Of a stretch of DNA of 64,000 nucleotides, positions 1-12,996 are shown one piece after another (the first letter of the stretch is position 1; each line of letters starts with the position of its first letter). This DNA is from Bradyrhizobium diazoefficiens USDA 110 (GTDB taxonomy: Bacteria > Pseudomonadota > Alphaproteobacteria > Rhizobiales > Xanthobacteraceae): positions 2,838,001 through 2,902,000 of the forward strand of contig NC_004463.1 in the NCBI RefSeq assembly GCF_000011365.1. The letters run 5' to 3'. A model generated the notes under the pieces. The model searched no databases. It had not been told where the DNA came from and saw nothing but the letters and a program-made list of their open reading frames with translations. The position numbers and the translations under genes were made by a program.

Positions 1-188
1 GGGACCTTCTTGCCTTTCTTGCGCGCCTTCGACAGGCCGATTGCGATCGCCTGCTTGCGGCTCTTCACGCGTCCGCCGCGACCACCGCGGCCGCTCTTGG
101 CCGTGCCCTTCTTGTAGCGCCGCATTTCGCTTTCGACATCGCTCCCGGCGCTGCGCGAGTAACGGCGCTTCTTTGCCTTGCGTGCCAT
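1..188 (-). CDS. Small basic DUF6496-type protein, 3' end outside window
   Basis: The 62 visible residues begin MARKAKKRRYSR and are extremely rich in Lys, Arg, Gly and Ser, with SGRGGRGGRVKSRKQA and KARKKGKKVP blocks. This matches the short DUF6496 family of alphaproteobacteria, whose function is unknown; the charge suggests nucleic-acid association, which is inference. The ATG is preceded by a GGGAGAA ribosome-binding site. The stop codon lies beyond the left edge. An EcfG-type promoter motif lies about 25 bp upstream, which fits a stress-induced small protein. Confidence 0.75.
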   Translation of the reverse strand, partial: MARKAKKRRYSRSAGSDVESEMRRYKKGTAKSGRGGRGGRVKSRKQAIAIGLSKARKKGKKV

Positions 189-213
189 TCAGATTCTCCC
201 TTGGCCGGGAGAA

Positions 214-238
214 AACCATTCGACACAGGCATGGTTCC
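214..238 (-). promoter_or_regulatory. EcfG-type promoter candidate
   Basis: On the minus strand GGAAC is followed after exactly 16 bases by GGTT, one mismatch from the alphaproteobacterial general-stress consensus GGAAC-N16/17-CGTT. It points at the DUF6496 gene, whose ATG is 25 bp further on. Confidence 0.6.
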
Positions 239-279
239 GAAGGCGCGCCCGCAACGTCCGGATGCGCGACGCAGCCTGG

Positions 280-474
280 CTAGAAGGAATTCGCCAGTTC
301 GATCTCCGCCTCGAGCACCTGGATGCGGCGCGCAGCTTCAGTGAAGGACAGACCCCGATCATATTGCGTGGGCTGATAGGCCTCCTCGCTGAGCCGCTTC
401 AACCTCAGGCCTTGTGCCCGCGTCATCTGCTCCGCGAGGAAAACCCTGGCGTCGTATTTACCTTGAACCTGCAT
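280..474 (-). CDS. Small DUF3072-like protein
   Basis: A 64-residue protein with the pattern MTRAQGLRLKRLSEEA followed by a second helix with EAARRI. This resembles DUF3072, a two-helix domain of unknown function. It has no signal peptide or membrane segment. The ATG start is preceded at about 40 bp by a plausible sigma-70 promoter (TTGTTA, 16 bases, TATAGT on the minus strand). The family assignment is by eye and tentative; a conserved hypothetical is the safe reading. Confidence 0.6.
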   Translation of the reverse strand: MQVQGKYDARVFLAEQMTRAQGLRLKRLSEEAYQPTQYDRGLSFTEAARRIQVLEAEIELANSF

Positions 475-535
475 CTGGCCTCTCCGTTCTGAAATCGTGA
501 CTTGACTATATGTTCTTATTTTGTTCTAACAAGCC

Positions 536-811
536 ATGGACAACAGAATTAATGAAATTCGACGTAAGATCAGTGCCTTGAGGCTGGAAATGGCCGATGT
601 CGAGGCGTCCGTGCGCGAGCTCGTCGACCGCGATCGCGACTGCACAGAAAAGGCCCTGGCGCAGATGGATCTGCGCCGGAAAATCAATCTGCTGATCGGC
701 GAATGGAAGGCGGCTGGCGGTGGTGATGTCCTGCCGGATGTTCGCGATCGTGTACGTCTTCGTTCCCTCAAGAAAGCCGCTGATCCCGCGCGCGCAATCG
801 TGCGTCGCTGA
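536..811 (+). CDS. Hypothetical helical protein
   Basis: A 91-residue, highly charged, predicted all-helical protein (MDNRINEIRRKISALRLEM at the N-terminus). No known domain is recognised. It is followed 18 bp later by a second short helical protein with the same character, and both have a hydrophobic heptad-like spacing of Ile/Leu residues. The two may be co-transcribed and interact as coiled coils; this is inference from spacing and composition only. Confidence 0.6.
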   Translation: MDNRINEIRRKISALRLEMADVEASVRELVDRDRDCTEKALAQMDLRRKINLLIGEWKAAGGGDVLPDVRDRVRLRSLKKAADPARAIVRR

Positions 812-829
812 GACATTTGGGAGCATGCC

Positions 830-1036
830 GTGGAGGAAGACCCGGACACGTACCGGATCTTGAGACTGCGCGCCGAGATCCTGGAGCTGGGGTCCGCGAT
901 CCGGCAATTGCAGCGTGAGGGTCTCGACGACGCTGCGGCCCAGCTTCTGATCGCGCGCAAGCGGGCGCGGCTCGACCATCTCGTGAAGACAAACTCCGCA
1001 GGCGGCCCGAACATCGCCGACATCCGGCGCAGCTAA
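830..1036 (+). CDS. Hypothetical small helical protein
   Basis: A 68-residue protein starting at GTG with GGGAG seven bases upstream. It is helical and charged (RILRLRAEILELGSAIRQL) with a polar tail. It resembles the preceding gene in composition (ending NIADIRRS versus DVRDRVRLRS). No domain is recognised. The 18-bp gap to the upstream gene suggests a two-gene operon, possibly a diverged tandem duplication. Confidence 0.55.
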   Translation: MEEDPDTYRILRLRAEILELGSAIRQLQREGLDDAAAQLLIARKRARLDHLVKTNSAGGPNIADIRRS

Positions 1037-1089
1037 AGGCGTGCGCCGACGATGTGGCGTGAGAAGGATTGTATCGAACAGCAAAGCAA

Positions 1090-1115
1090 GAAGGCCCCGC
1101 GATCACGGGGCCTTC
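1090..1115 (-). terminator. Hairpin terminator
   Basis: A perfect 10-bp inverted repeat GAAGGCCCCG / CGGGGCCTTC with a 6-base loop lies 18 bp beyond the stop of the minus-strand secreted protein. The minus-strand side continues TTGCTTTG, a weak U-rich tail. Confidence 0.7.
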
Positions 1116-1132
1116 GATGAACGGCGGCGAGT

Positions 1133-1369
1133 CTACTTGGTGTTGCCAGTACCCTTGTTCGTCATGGTGCCGCCCTGATCGGAGCCGGGACCGGAGCCGC
1201 CCTGACCGGAAGGATCGGCGCCCTTGGATTTCGTGTTGGCGCCCGTCGTCTGCGAGGACGACGTCGAGGACTCATGTTTCGCCTTGTGCGACTTCGCCTG
1301 TGCGGCGAACGGGGCGGCGGCGAGGCCGGTTGCCAACATCACGGCGAGGGCGAGCTTGGTCGTCTTCAT
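1133..1369 (-). CDS. Small secreted Ser/Gly-rich protein
   Basis: A 78-residue protein with a clear Sec signal peptide (MKTTKLALAVMLATGLAAAP, cleavage after AQA) and a low-complexity mature part rich in Ser, Thr, Gly, Lys and Gln. It probably lives in the periplasm as a disordered peptide. Similar short exported proteins are common in Bradyrhizobium; no function is known. It ends at a strong hairpin and is preceded by an EcfG-like motif, suggesting a stand-alone stress gene. Confidence 0.7.
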   Translation of the reverse strand: MKTTKLALAVMLATGLAAAPFAAQAKSHKAKHESSTSSSQTTGANTKSKGADPSGQGGSGPGSDQGGTMTNKGTGNTK

Positions 1370-1407
1370 GCGCAGGAACTCCCTGAGTTAAAATGACGCA
1401 GGCAGCC

Positions 1408-1432
1408 AACTGCCATTCGCCGCAGGAGTTCC
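1408..1432 (-). promoter_or_regulatory. EcfG-type promoter candidate
   Basis: Minus-strand GGAAC-N16-AGTT, one mismatch from GGAAC-N16-CGTT, 38 bp before the ATG of the small secreted protein. Confidence 0.5.
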
Positions 1433-1465
1433 CGGCAAAGCAGCCTCGCGGGTTTCACGCGCGCT

Positions 1466-1735
1466 TCAAAATTCCTTGTCCTCGGCGATGATGAACACGA
1501 TGCCCGTGAGCATCGCGCCGATCGCGAACGTCGTCACCAGCGTGACGACGAAAACGGCCGCGGCTGAATCTCCGCCATGGTTCAGCAAATTTGCCACCGC
1601 CGGGTTGGACAGAATGAGCACGAGACCGAAGGCGAGGCCGATCGCCGCGCCCATCATCGCGTGCGTCAAGAGCGTGATGATGCCGGAAGGAGAGATCAGC
1701 CTTGGCGACTTTTTCGGCGACTTTTTCGCGCCCAT
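1466..1735 (-). CDS. Small two-helix membrane protein
   Basis: An 89-residue protein: a basic N-terminus (MGAKKSPKKSPR), then two hydrophobic segments (about residues 20-42 and 58-82) and a short acidic tail. The ATG here is preferred over one 57 bp upstream because GAGGGCGG precedes it and a perfect EcfG-type promoter lies between the two start candidates. It is an inner-membrane protein of unknown function, probably general-stress controlled. Confidence 0.65.
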   Translation of the reverse strand: MGAKKSPKKSPRLISPSGIITLLTHAMMGAAIGLAFGLVLILSNPAVANLLNHGGDSAAAVFVVTLVTTFAIGAMLTGIVFIIAEDKEF

Positions 1736-1759
1736 GGAACCGCCCTCGATCTTGCATGC

Positions 1760-1784
1760 AACGCAGCCGGCGATTGCGGGTTCC
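1760..1784 (-). promoter_or_regulatory. EcfG-type promoter, perfect consensus
   Basis: Minus-strand GGAAC-N16-CGTT, an exact match to the general-stress sigma factor consensus, 25 bp upstream of the chosen ATG of the small membrane protein. Confidence 0.7.
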
Positions 1785-1844
1785 ATCGGCATGAACGATT
1801 TGTCACGTCGGGCTTCATCCGACGTTCATGCCCACCTTGCGACC

Positions 1845-2096
1845 ATGGAGCCCGTCAACACGGGAACATTCGATATGGGTAAGGTTGTCTTTCTCTATCG
1901 CTCGCTGGCCTATCGAAACGCGGCCGCCGACATGCTGCGCAAGGCGCGCAAGCTGCCGCGCGGTGCCGAGCGAAGCGCGGCCCGCCGCTATGCGATGGCG
2001 TTACGCGATCTCGCGCAAACGGAAGCTTGGCTCGAAGGGCGCATCGCCCATGAACCTCGGCCGGTGCGGCGCATGAAGGTCGCCGCGTCGGGTTAA
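1845..2096 (+). CDS. Conserved hypothetical small protein
   Basis: An 83-residue basic protein whose core (GKVVFLYRSLAYRNAAADML, then an Arg/Ala-rich helix and AQTEAWLEG) looks like a conserved rhizobial small protein. No domain is recognised. The frame is open further upstream, but only from MEPVNT or from MGKVVF (ten codons later) does the sequence look protein-like. Convergent with the HWE kinase gene, with their ends overlapping by 4 bp. Confidence 0.5.
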   Translation: MEPVNTGTFDMGKVVFLYRSLAYRNAAADMLRKARKLPRGAERSAARRYAMALRDLAQTEAWLEGRIAHEPRPVRRMKVAASG

Positions 2097-3583
2097 CCCG
2101 ACGCGCGCTGGAGCGCGAGGGAGGTGGTGCCCTCGAACTTGCCGTGCGCGGCGCCGGTTGGGGTCTTCCGGGTCAACGGCACTTCCAGGCGGCACAACAG
2201 GCCCTCGGCGCGCCAATCGAATTGCGCCTTTCCGCCGAGCTGGGACTCGACGCTCGCAAGCAGGCTCCGCGTGCCGAAGCCGCGAGATTTCGGCGTCCTC
2301 ACCAGCGGACCGCCGGATTCCTCCCAGATCAGTGTGAGGTGATCCTCCTCGACCTGCCAGCCGATCATGAGCCGGCCCGACCGCGTCGAGAGCGCGCCAT
2401 ACTTGGCCGAGTTGGTGAAAAGCTCGTGCAGCGCGAGCGCCAGCGTCTGGGCGGTTGCCGGCAGCAACTGAACCTCGGGCCCCGCCAGCTTGATCTGGCC
2501 ACCGAGCGAGTAGGGCGCGAGCTCCTCGTCGATCAGCTTCGAGAGTTCGGCGCCCTGCCAGCTCGACAGCGACAGGATCGTATGCACGCGCGCCAGCGCG
2601 TTGATGCGTCCCTCGACGGCGTTGACGTAGGCCTTGACCTCGTCGGCACGGGTGAGACGCACGATCGATTGCGCCAGCGCCAGCGCATTCTTGGCGCGAT
2701 GATCGACTTCCCGCGCCAGCAGATTCTGCCGCTCCTCGGCCCGCTTGCGCTCGGTGATGTCCACGGTGACACCGCTCACGCGCACCACGCGGCCGCTATT
2801 GTCGGCGGTGGCGGCAGCCGTGCCGACACACCAGCGCACATCGCCGTCGGGCCGCACAATGCGGAATTCCGTCTCATAGGCGCGTGTGCCCTTGCTGAAT
2901 TCGGCGATCGCCTTGCGCAATTGGTCGACGTCATCGGGATGCAACAGTGCCTGAACGTTGGCCGGATTGACCTCGAAGCTCTCCGGGCTCACGCCAAAGA
3001 TGCGATACTGCCCCTCGTCCCACATCCAGTCGCCGCTGACCCAGTCCCAGTCCCATGATCCCATCTTGCCGGCGGCGATCGCCATGCTGCGACGCTCTTC
3101 GCTCTCGCGCAGCTTCGCCGTGGAGTTCTCCAATTCCGCGGTGCGTGCACGGACACGGTCTTCGAGATCGTGGTTCAGCCGTTCGAGCTCGCGGGTCTTC
3201 CGGTACAGCTCGGCAAACACCTTGACTTTGGCGCGCAGCACCTCCGGCACGACCGGCACCGGAACATAGTCGACCGCACCCATCTCATAGCCGCGCAACC
3301 GGTCGATGTCGCTCACCTGAATGGCCGAGATGAAGATCATCGCCGTCTTCTGGAAGCGCGGATGCTCCCGGATCATCGCCGCGAGCTCGAAGCCGTCGAG
3401 CTCGGGCATGCAGACGTCGACCAGGATCACCGCGATCTCGGTCTTGAGCAGAACCTCCAGCGCTTCGCGGCCGGACGAGGCGATCACGAGGTTCTCGCCG
3501 AGTTCCTTCAAGATCACCTCATAGGCGAGCAGCTTGGCCGGCTGGTCGTCGACGAGGAGGATGTTGACCTTTTCGTGGTCCAT
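2093..3583 (-). CDS. REC-PAS-HWE sensor histidine kinase
   Basis: A 496-residue soluble kinase. Residues 6-125 form a receiver domain with acidic pocket D12-D13 and phospho-acceptor D56 (LVDVCMPELDG). A coiled coil follows, then a PAS domain (about 170-285) ending DITERKRAEE, then an HWE/HisKA_2 kinase core with phospho-accepting His295 in EVDHRAKN and N-box Asn391 in HELFTNSAKYG. The receiver lacks the usual conserved lysine (DYVPVPVVPEV instead of a KP motif). The start MDHEKV is 13 bp after the stop of the giant hybrid kinase, so the two form an operon. HWE kinases often feed the PhyR-EcfG general stress pathway; that role here is inference, supported by the EcfG-type promoter of the operon. 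Confidence 0.9.
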   Translation of the reverse strand: MDHEKVNILLVDDQPAKLLAYEVILKELGENLVIASSGREALEVLLKTEIAVILVDVCMPELDGFELAAMIREHPRFQKTAMIFISAIQVSDIDRLRGYEMGAVDYVPVPVVPEVLRAKVKVFAELYRKTRELERLNHDLEDRVRARTAELENSTAKLRESEERRSMAIAAGKMGSWDWDWVSGDWMWDEGQYRIFGVSPESFEVNPANVQALLHPDDVDQLRKAIAEFSKGTRAYETEFRIVRPDGDVRWCVGTAAATADNSGRVVRVSGVTVDITERKRAEERQNLLAREVDHRAKNALALAQSIVRLTRADEVKAYVNAVEGRINALARVHTILSLSSWQGAELSKLIDEELAPYSLGGQIKLAGPEVQLLPATAQTLALALHELFTNSAKYGALSTRSGRLMIGWQVEEDHLTLIWEESGGPLVRTPKSRGFGTRSLLASVESQLGGKAQFDWRAEGLLCRLEVPLTRKTPTGAAHGKFEGTTSLALQRASG

Positions 3584-3596
3584 TCGCGCATCCAGC

Positions 3597-9884
<6,288 letters not shown>

Positions 9885-10022
9885 ACTGATTCCCCCGCAA
9901 GCGTCGGCCGAATCTTAGGCGTGACGCAATTAGTCAAACTAGAGCGTCAGCCTAATTCGAAATCAAGCGCCAAGGTTGCGGCGCGAGGAAATGGAACCTG
10001 CTTTGCTCAGCCCGACCACAGC

Positions 10023-10047
10023 AACGAAGAAAAAGCCGATTGGTTCC
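10023..10047 (-). promoter_or_regulatory. EcfG-type promoter, perfect consensus
   Basis: Minus-strand GGAAC-N16-CGTT, an exact match, directed at the poly-HAMP kinase operon with a leader of about 140 bp. Lies in the 266-bp gap between that gene and the next minus-strand gene; the rest of the gap shows nothing else. Confidence 0.65.
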
Positions 10048-10150
10048 AAACGGTTCCAAAAGAATTTTGGCCGGTTCGCCGCCTTTGTGGGCACTTGCTT
10101 GCCAATCGGCGGGGCGGGCACCACGGGCGGCGGCCGGAGGACGAAAGGGG

Positions 10151-10660
10151 CTATTTGTCTGCCATCGTCCGCTCAGCATCCTTCATCTGCGAACGCAGCA
10201 CCGGCAGCTGGCCGTGGGCAAAGGCGGCCAGTGCGGCGTTGTCGGGAGCTTTGAGATAGTGCTCGAGCAGGCCAATGGTGGATTCATATTCGGGGATCTG
10301 CGCGGCATAGAAGGTTCGGACGTAGGCCGGTCCGTCCGAATTGTCGGGCTCGGCGAGGCCTGTGCTCGCCGTTGTCTTGCCGACGCGCGGCTCAGCGCCG
10401 ATCGCCTCTTGTATGTCCTTCAACGCTTTGTCGCGTTTCGCCGCTTCCTCGGCGCGCAGGGCGGCGAGGTTCTTCACCTCCGCGTTGCCCTTCAGGTCGG
10501 TGCTTTCCAGCAGGCCCTGCTGGAAGCGGCTGAACGCGTAGAGGCCGTTGATGACATCGGTCGCCGTCGGCACGCGTTCGCCCGGCCTTCGCTCGCCGGT
10601 GCTATCGGCAAGCGCTGCGGTGCTGATGAACATCAGGATGATCGCGACAAGAACTCGCAT
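10151..10660 (-). CDS. Exported DUF4142-like helical protein
   Basis: A 169-residue protein with a Sec signal peptide (MRVLVAIILMFISTAALADS). The mature part is helical, with ESTDLKGNAEVKNLAALRAEEAAKRDKA and a second half ending LPVLRSQMKDAERTMADK in outline; this recalls the ferritin-like four-helix DUF4142 family of periplasmic proteins, of unknown function. ATG is preferred over a TTG nine bases upstream because the signal peptide begins there. It is on the same strand as the kinase operon but separated by 266 bp containing a promoter, so it is probably a separate unit. Confidence 0.65.
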   Translation of the reverse strand: MRVLVAIILMFISTAALADSTGERRPGERVPTATDVINGLYAFSRFQQGLLESTDLKGNAEVKNLAALRAEEAAKRDKALKDIQEAIGAEPRVGKTTASTGLAEPDNSDGPAYVRTFYAAQIPEYESTIGLLEHYLKAPDNAALAAFAHGQLPVLRSQMKDAERTMADK

Positions 10661-10755
10661 CGATATCAATGACCGATGGCGTGCAAGGTTCCCTGAACGT
10701 TACGATCCGGTAAGGGCGGTTGCGACGCGACAGTTCCGTCCCCACGTCATGATTC

Positions 10756-10950
10756 ATGAAACAGTCTGACATTTACAGGGACAACGCCGACAACTGCTTG
10801 CAACTCGCCGAGCGGGCGGAAGGGCAACCTGCCTATAAGCGCTATTTGCGCATGGCAGACGCCTGGACCGCGCTCGCGACAGAACAGGACTGGCTTGATG
10901 GCGAAATTCCGCCCGTAACGACCCGTGCCTCCCAAAAGCAGGATGCATAG
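10756..10950 (+). CDS. Conserved small Bradyrhizobium-type protein
   Basis: A 64-residue protein (MKQSDIYRDNADNCLQLAER, then YKRYLRMADAWTALATEQDWLDGE). This short helical type, with an N-C-LQLAE core and a WxxLAxEQDWL motif, occurs as many paralogues in Bradyrhizobium; its function is unknown. The gene is isolated. Recognition is from memory of the family, so the name is descriptive only. Confidence 0.7.
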   Translation: MKQSDIYRDNADNCLQLAERAEGQPAYKRYLRMADAWTALATEQDWLDGEIPPVTTRASQKQDA

Positions 10951-11058
10951 GCGCTCTCGTTTGGGTGTGACGCCGCGCACGGAATGCAAGTGACCAATCC
11001 AGGATCATTCGGGAACAGTCAATCGCGTTGATTTTCGATTCCAGAAGGAGATTTTGCA

Positions 11059-11190
11059 ATGGCTCCACGTCTTGCTCTTCTTTCACTCATTCTCGCTTTT
11101 GGCGTCTCGGTGGCGTTCGCGACGGTGACGACGGTGCGGCAGGTGCATATGGAGAATGCATCGGCTGCGGTGCATGCGGCGCATAGCTAG
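11059..11190 (+). CDS. 43-residue exported or membrane microprotein
   Basis: A strong AGAAGGAG ribosome-binding site sits seven bases before an ATG opening a 43-codon frame. The product starts MAPRLALLSLILAFGVSVAF, a hydrophobic segment that could be a signal peptide (cleavage near AFA) or a single membrane helix, followed by a 22-residue tail with three His. Nothing identifies a function. The well-placed ribosome-binding site and the hydrophobic N-terminus argue that it is real despite its size. Confidence 0.6.
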   Translation: MAPRLALLSLILAFGVSVAFATVTTVRQVHMENASAAVHAAHS

Positions 11191-11213
11191 CGCCGCGGCC
11201 TCTCGCCTGAACC

Positions 11214-11238
11214 GGAACATTCGACGCGCCGGTGCGTA
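11214..11238 (+). promoter_or_regulatory. EcfG-like promoter candidate
   Basis: GGAAC-N16-CGTA, one mismatch from the consensus in the last base, 37 bp before the ATG of the disordered small protein. Confidence 0.4.
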
Positions 11239-11274
11239 AGCGCTTCAGGACATCTGGAGAAGCGAGAGGACATC

Positions 11275-11496
11275 ATGGCGCATTCCGACCACGGTATCGT
11301 CAGGGATCAGCGCGCGGAGGATCAACCGCGCGACAAGCAGCGCGCGCAGACCGCGCACAAGACGGGCTCGCACAAGACGGGCTCGAAGGGCTCGCCGTCG
11401 CGTGAGGCGACCCGCGATCCCAAGCTCAACGACAACAACAAGACGCCTGGATCCGGCGTGATGCCGGACGATTCCGGCGACGCCCCGACAGGCTAG
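11275..11496 (+). CDS. Small disordered hydrophilic protein
   Basis: A 73-residue protein made almost only of polar residues (Asp, Lys, Ser, Gly, Gln, Thr), with a duplicated HKTGS motif and no hydrophobic core; it must be intrinsically disordered, like many desiccation- or stress-related proteins. GGAGAAGCGAGAGGA precedes the ATG. No known domain. Its position among EcfG-type promoters suggests stress induction; function unknown. Confidence 0.65.
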   Translation: MAHSDHGIVRDQRAEDQPRDKQRAQTAHKTGSHKTGSKGSPSREATRDPKLNDNNKTPGSGVMPDDSGDAPTG

Positions 11497-11639
11497 TTCT
11501 CGCAAGGAACGAATCCCTGCGCGAAGAGTCGACGGATTGCTTCCGGTTGTCATGCCCCCGGTGCGCCGGAAGCAATCTCCAAGGACGGCCCTGGCACCCC
11601 ACTGTGCCGGGGTCGTTTTGTCTTGCGAGGTCGATCGAA

Positions 11640-11900
11640 TCAATCCTCGGCGTCGTTCTCGGATTTTCCCGGGGCGTGTCCGTCTGGCCCCCGGCCAAAT
11701 ACACCAAACTCGCTTGATTTGACGCCCGTTGACGGGTCGATGCTCGTCTCGATGCCCGCGGCTGCGAGTCCGAATTTGAGCAGTTCGCGTACCGCTGCGG
11801 CACGCGTTGGCATGCGGTGCTTGAACCGGAAATCATCCACTGCGGCCAGCTCTTCCGGGGAAAGCATGACTTGGAGCCGCTCGGCGCGAAGGTCGTTCAT
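11640..11900 (-). CDS. Ribbon-helix-helix-like protein
   Basis: An 86-residue protein whose first 50 residues (RLQVMLSPEELAAVDDF, then MPTRAAAVRELLKFGL) match the beta-helix-helix pattern of CopG/Arc-type DNA-binding domains. The tail is acidic and disordered. No toxin gene is adjacent, so an antitoxin role is unsupported; it may be a free-standing regulator. The first ATG is preferred over a TTG two codons upstream. An EcfG-type motif lies 40 bp upstream. Confidence 0.7.
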   Translation of the reverse strand: MNDLRAERLQVMLSPEELAAVDDFRFKHRMPTRAAAVRELLKFGLAAAGIETSIDPSTGVKSSEFGVFGRGPDGHAPGKSENDAED

Positions 11901-11939
11901 GGTCAATCACGCAAATTGAGCAAGATGAGTAATTTGCTA

Positions 11940-11964
11940 AACCGGCCAACTTGCCGCGAGTTCC
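11940..11964 (-). promoter_or_regulatory. EcfG-type promoter candidate
   Basis: Minus-strand GGAAC-N16-GGTT, one mismatch from consensus, about 40 bp before the ribbon-helix-helix gene. Confidence 0.5.
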
Positions 11965-12073
11965 ACAGGAGTCCAAAAAAGCGCCAGTTGAGCAATATAA
12001 TCTAAATAAATCAATAGGTTAGTTGAAACGATTCGCGCGGACGCGCATTCTCATAGGGAAAGGGAGATGCGTC

Positions 12074-12232
12074 ATGACGGACGAGGTCAGGTTACCCCGC
12101 AAGCTTTCTGAGGAACGCGAAGCACAAAGGCCGGTGCGTCCAAGCCATCAGAAGGTCATTGAGCAAGTCGAGCGCTGGGCCAACAGCCCGGGCCTGCAAC
12201 CCCCGAGGACGGACGATGCGAAGACGGTCTGA
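12074..12232 (+). CDS. Small hypothetical protein
   Basis: A 52-residue protein starting MTDEVRLPRKLSEEREAQRP, with AAAGGGAGATGCGTC upstream. It is hydrophilic and basic, with no known domain. The stop overlaps the start region of the next gene by 17 bp, so the two are probably co-translated. Function unknown. Confidence 0.5.
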   Translation: MTDEVRLPRKLSEEREAQRPVRPSHQKVIEQVERWANSPGLQPPRTDDAKTV

Positions 12233-12407
12233 GCCCCACACATTCGCGCAACGTCTCGACGCGCACAGGCTACGGCTCGAGCATGAGCTTGCGAGCTTGC
12301 CGGTCGGCGTTCAGCGCGATTCCATTGCCGCGCGCATCGAGCAGCTTCAGACCGCGGCCGAGATGTTTGAATTCCTGATGCCCCGGGAAGCTCTGGCGCC
12401 TCGCTGA
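12216..12407 (+). CDS. Conserved small helical protein
   Basis: A 63-residue protein (MRRRSEPHTFAQRL, then LEHELASLPVGVQRDSI, ending MFEFLMPREALAPR). This is a short helical type repeated in Bradyrhizobium genomes, function unknown. GAGGACGG precedes the ATG, and the frame overlaps the end of the upstream small gene by 17 bp, suggesting translational coupling. Confidence 0.65.
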   Translation: MRRRSEPHTFAQRLDAHRLRLEHELASLPVGVQRDSIAARIEQLQTAAEMFEFLMPREALAPR

Positions 12408-12419
12408 CTGCGGCCAGCG

Positions 12420-12533
12420 TCAGGACGATGGGCGTCGGGAGACGGTGCCAAGCTTTCGCTTCAGCCACCAGATCGACACGGAGACCGCGGCCCAGGTTGC
12501 GACGGCAGCGACGAATGCGCCGATGGTGTTCAC
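12420..12533 (-). CDS. Possible 37-residue membrane microprotein
   Basis: A GTG start overlaps the stop of the preceding minus-strand mini-frame (GTGA). The product has one convincing membrane helix (NTIGAFVAAVATWAAVSVSI then WWLKRKLG) with a positively charged end. Either this is a translationally coupled microprotein or it and the preceding frame are one small membrane-protein gene split by a frameshift. Confidence 0.35.
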   Translation of the reverse strand: MNTIGAFVAAVATWAAVSVSIWWLKRKLGTVSRRPSS

Positions 12534-12613
12534 CCAGCGATGAAGCGCAGGACGTATTCGGTCATTGCCGTGCCCGCATCCTGCGCTTGTGGATCGGTTT
12601 CGCTAGCGTCCAT
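12530..12613 (-). CDS. Possible 27-residue leader or split gene part
   Basis: An ATG frame encoding MDASETDPQAQDAGTAMTEY and seven more residues ends in a TGA that overlaps the GTG of the membrane microprotein. Acidic and polar N-terminus, then VLRFIAG. It may be the 5' part of a frameshifted gene. Confidence 0.3.
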   Translation of the reverse strand: MDASETDPQAQDAGTAMTEYVLRFIAG

Positions 12614-12633
12614 TGCCGCAGCAGCCGCTCCGG

Positions 12634-12861
12634 CTAGTCGGCCGGATTGCGGCCGGTGCGCGGATTGATGGGGTCGGTCGGCTTGCGCCGCAATCGCTCC
12701 GGCAGGAACGGTTCTTCCGGCGAGGCCGACGGCGCTGACCGTACGTCGGCATGGTGCTGCGCACGCTCATGCGGTGTCTGGGTGGAGTTGATGTGCCGCT
12801 TCACATCGAGCCCATCGACGGGATCGTTGACGCCGTGCTGGATGTCGCGAAAGTCGCTCAT
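12634..12861 (-). CDS. Small hydrophilic hypothetical protein
   Basis: A 75-residue polar protein (MSDFRDIQHGVNDPVDGLDV at the start; PTDPINPRTGRNPAD at the end), rich in Asp, Pro, Arg and His, probably disordered. AAAGGAAATG precedes the ATG. It is divergent from the PRC-barrel gene, and each has its own EcfG-type motif in the shared 135-bp gap. Function unknown. Confidence 0.6.
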   Translation of the reverse strand: MSDFRDIQHGVNDPVDGLDVKRHINSTQTPHERAQHHADVRSAPSASPEEPFLPERLRRKPTDPINPRTGRNPAD

Positions 12862-12887
12862 GGTTCATTTCCTTTAAAGACTCAGAG

Positions 12888-12912
12888 AACCGCTCGTTTC
12901 CGGCGATGTTCC
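12888..12912 (-). promoter_or_regulatory. EcfG-type promoter candidate
   Basis: Minus-strand GGAAC-N16-GGTT, 26 bp before the ATG of the small hydrophilic protein; back-to-back with a matching plus-strand motif. Confidence 0.55.
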
Positions 12913-12940
12913 TGATGAGTCGCCGAACCGAACCCAATTT

Positions 12941-12965
12941 GGAACGATCACAATCGGAACCGGTT
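12941..12965 (+). promoter_or_regulatory. EcfG-type promoter candidate
   Basis: Plus-strand GGAAC-N16-GGTT, 31 bp before the PRC-barrel ATG. Confidence 0.55.
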
Positions 12966-12996
12966 GGTCCACGCACTGGCTGAGTGGAGAAATGAG

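Noticed and set aside
10668..10692. GGAAC-N16-CATT upstream of the DUF4142-like gene
   Set aside because: The -10 core is only 8 bp from the chosen ATG and has a mismatch in the GTT core.
11012..11030. GGAAC...CGTT upstream of the 43-residue microprotein
   Set aside because: Spacing is nine bases instead of 16-17, so it is not an EcfG-type promoter.
11640..11900. Toxin-antitoxin module with the ribbon-helix-helix protein
   Set aside because: No adjacent toxin-like gene on the same strand; the RHH protein stands alone.
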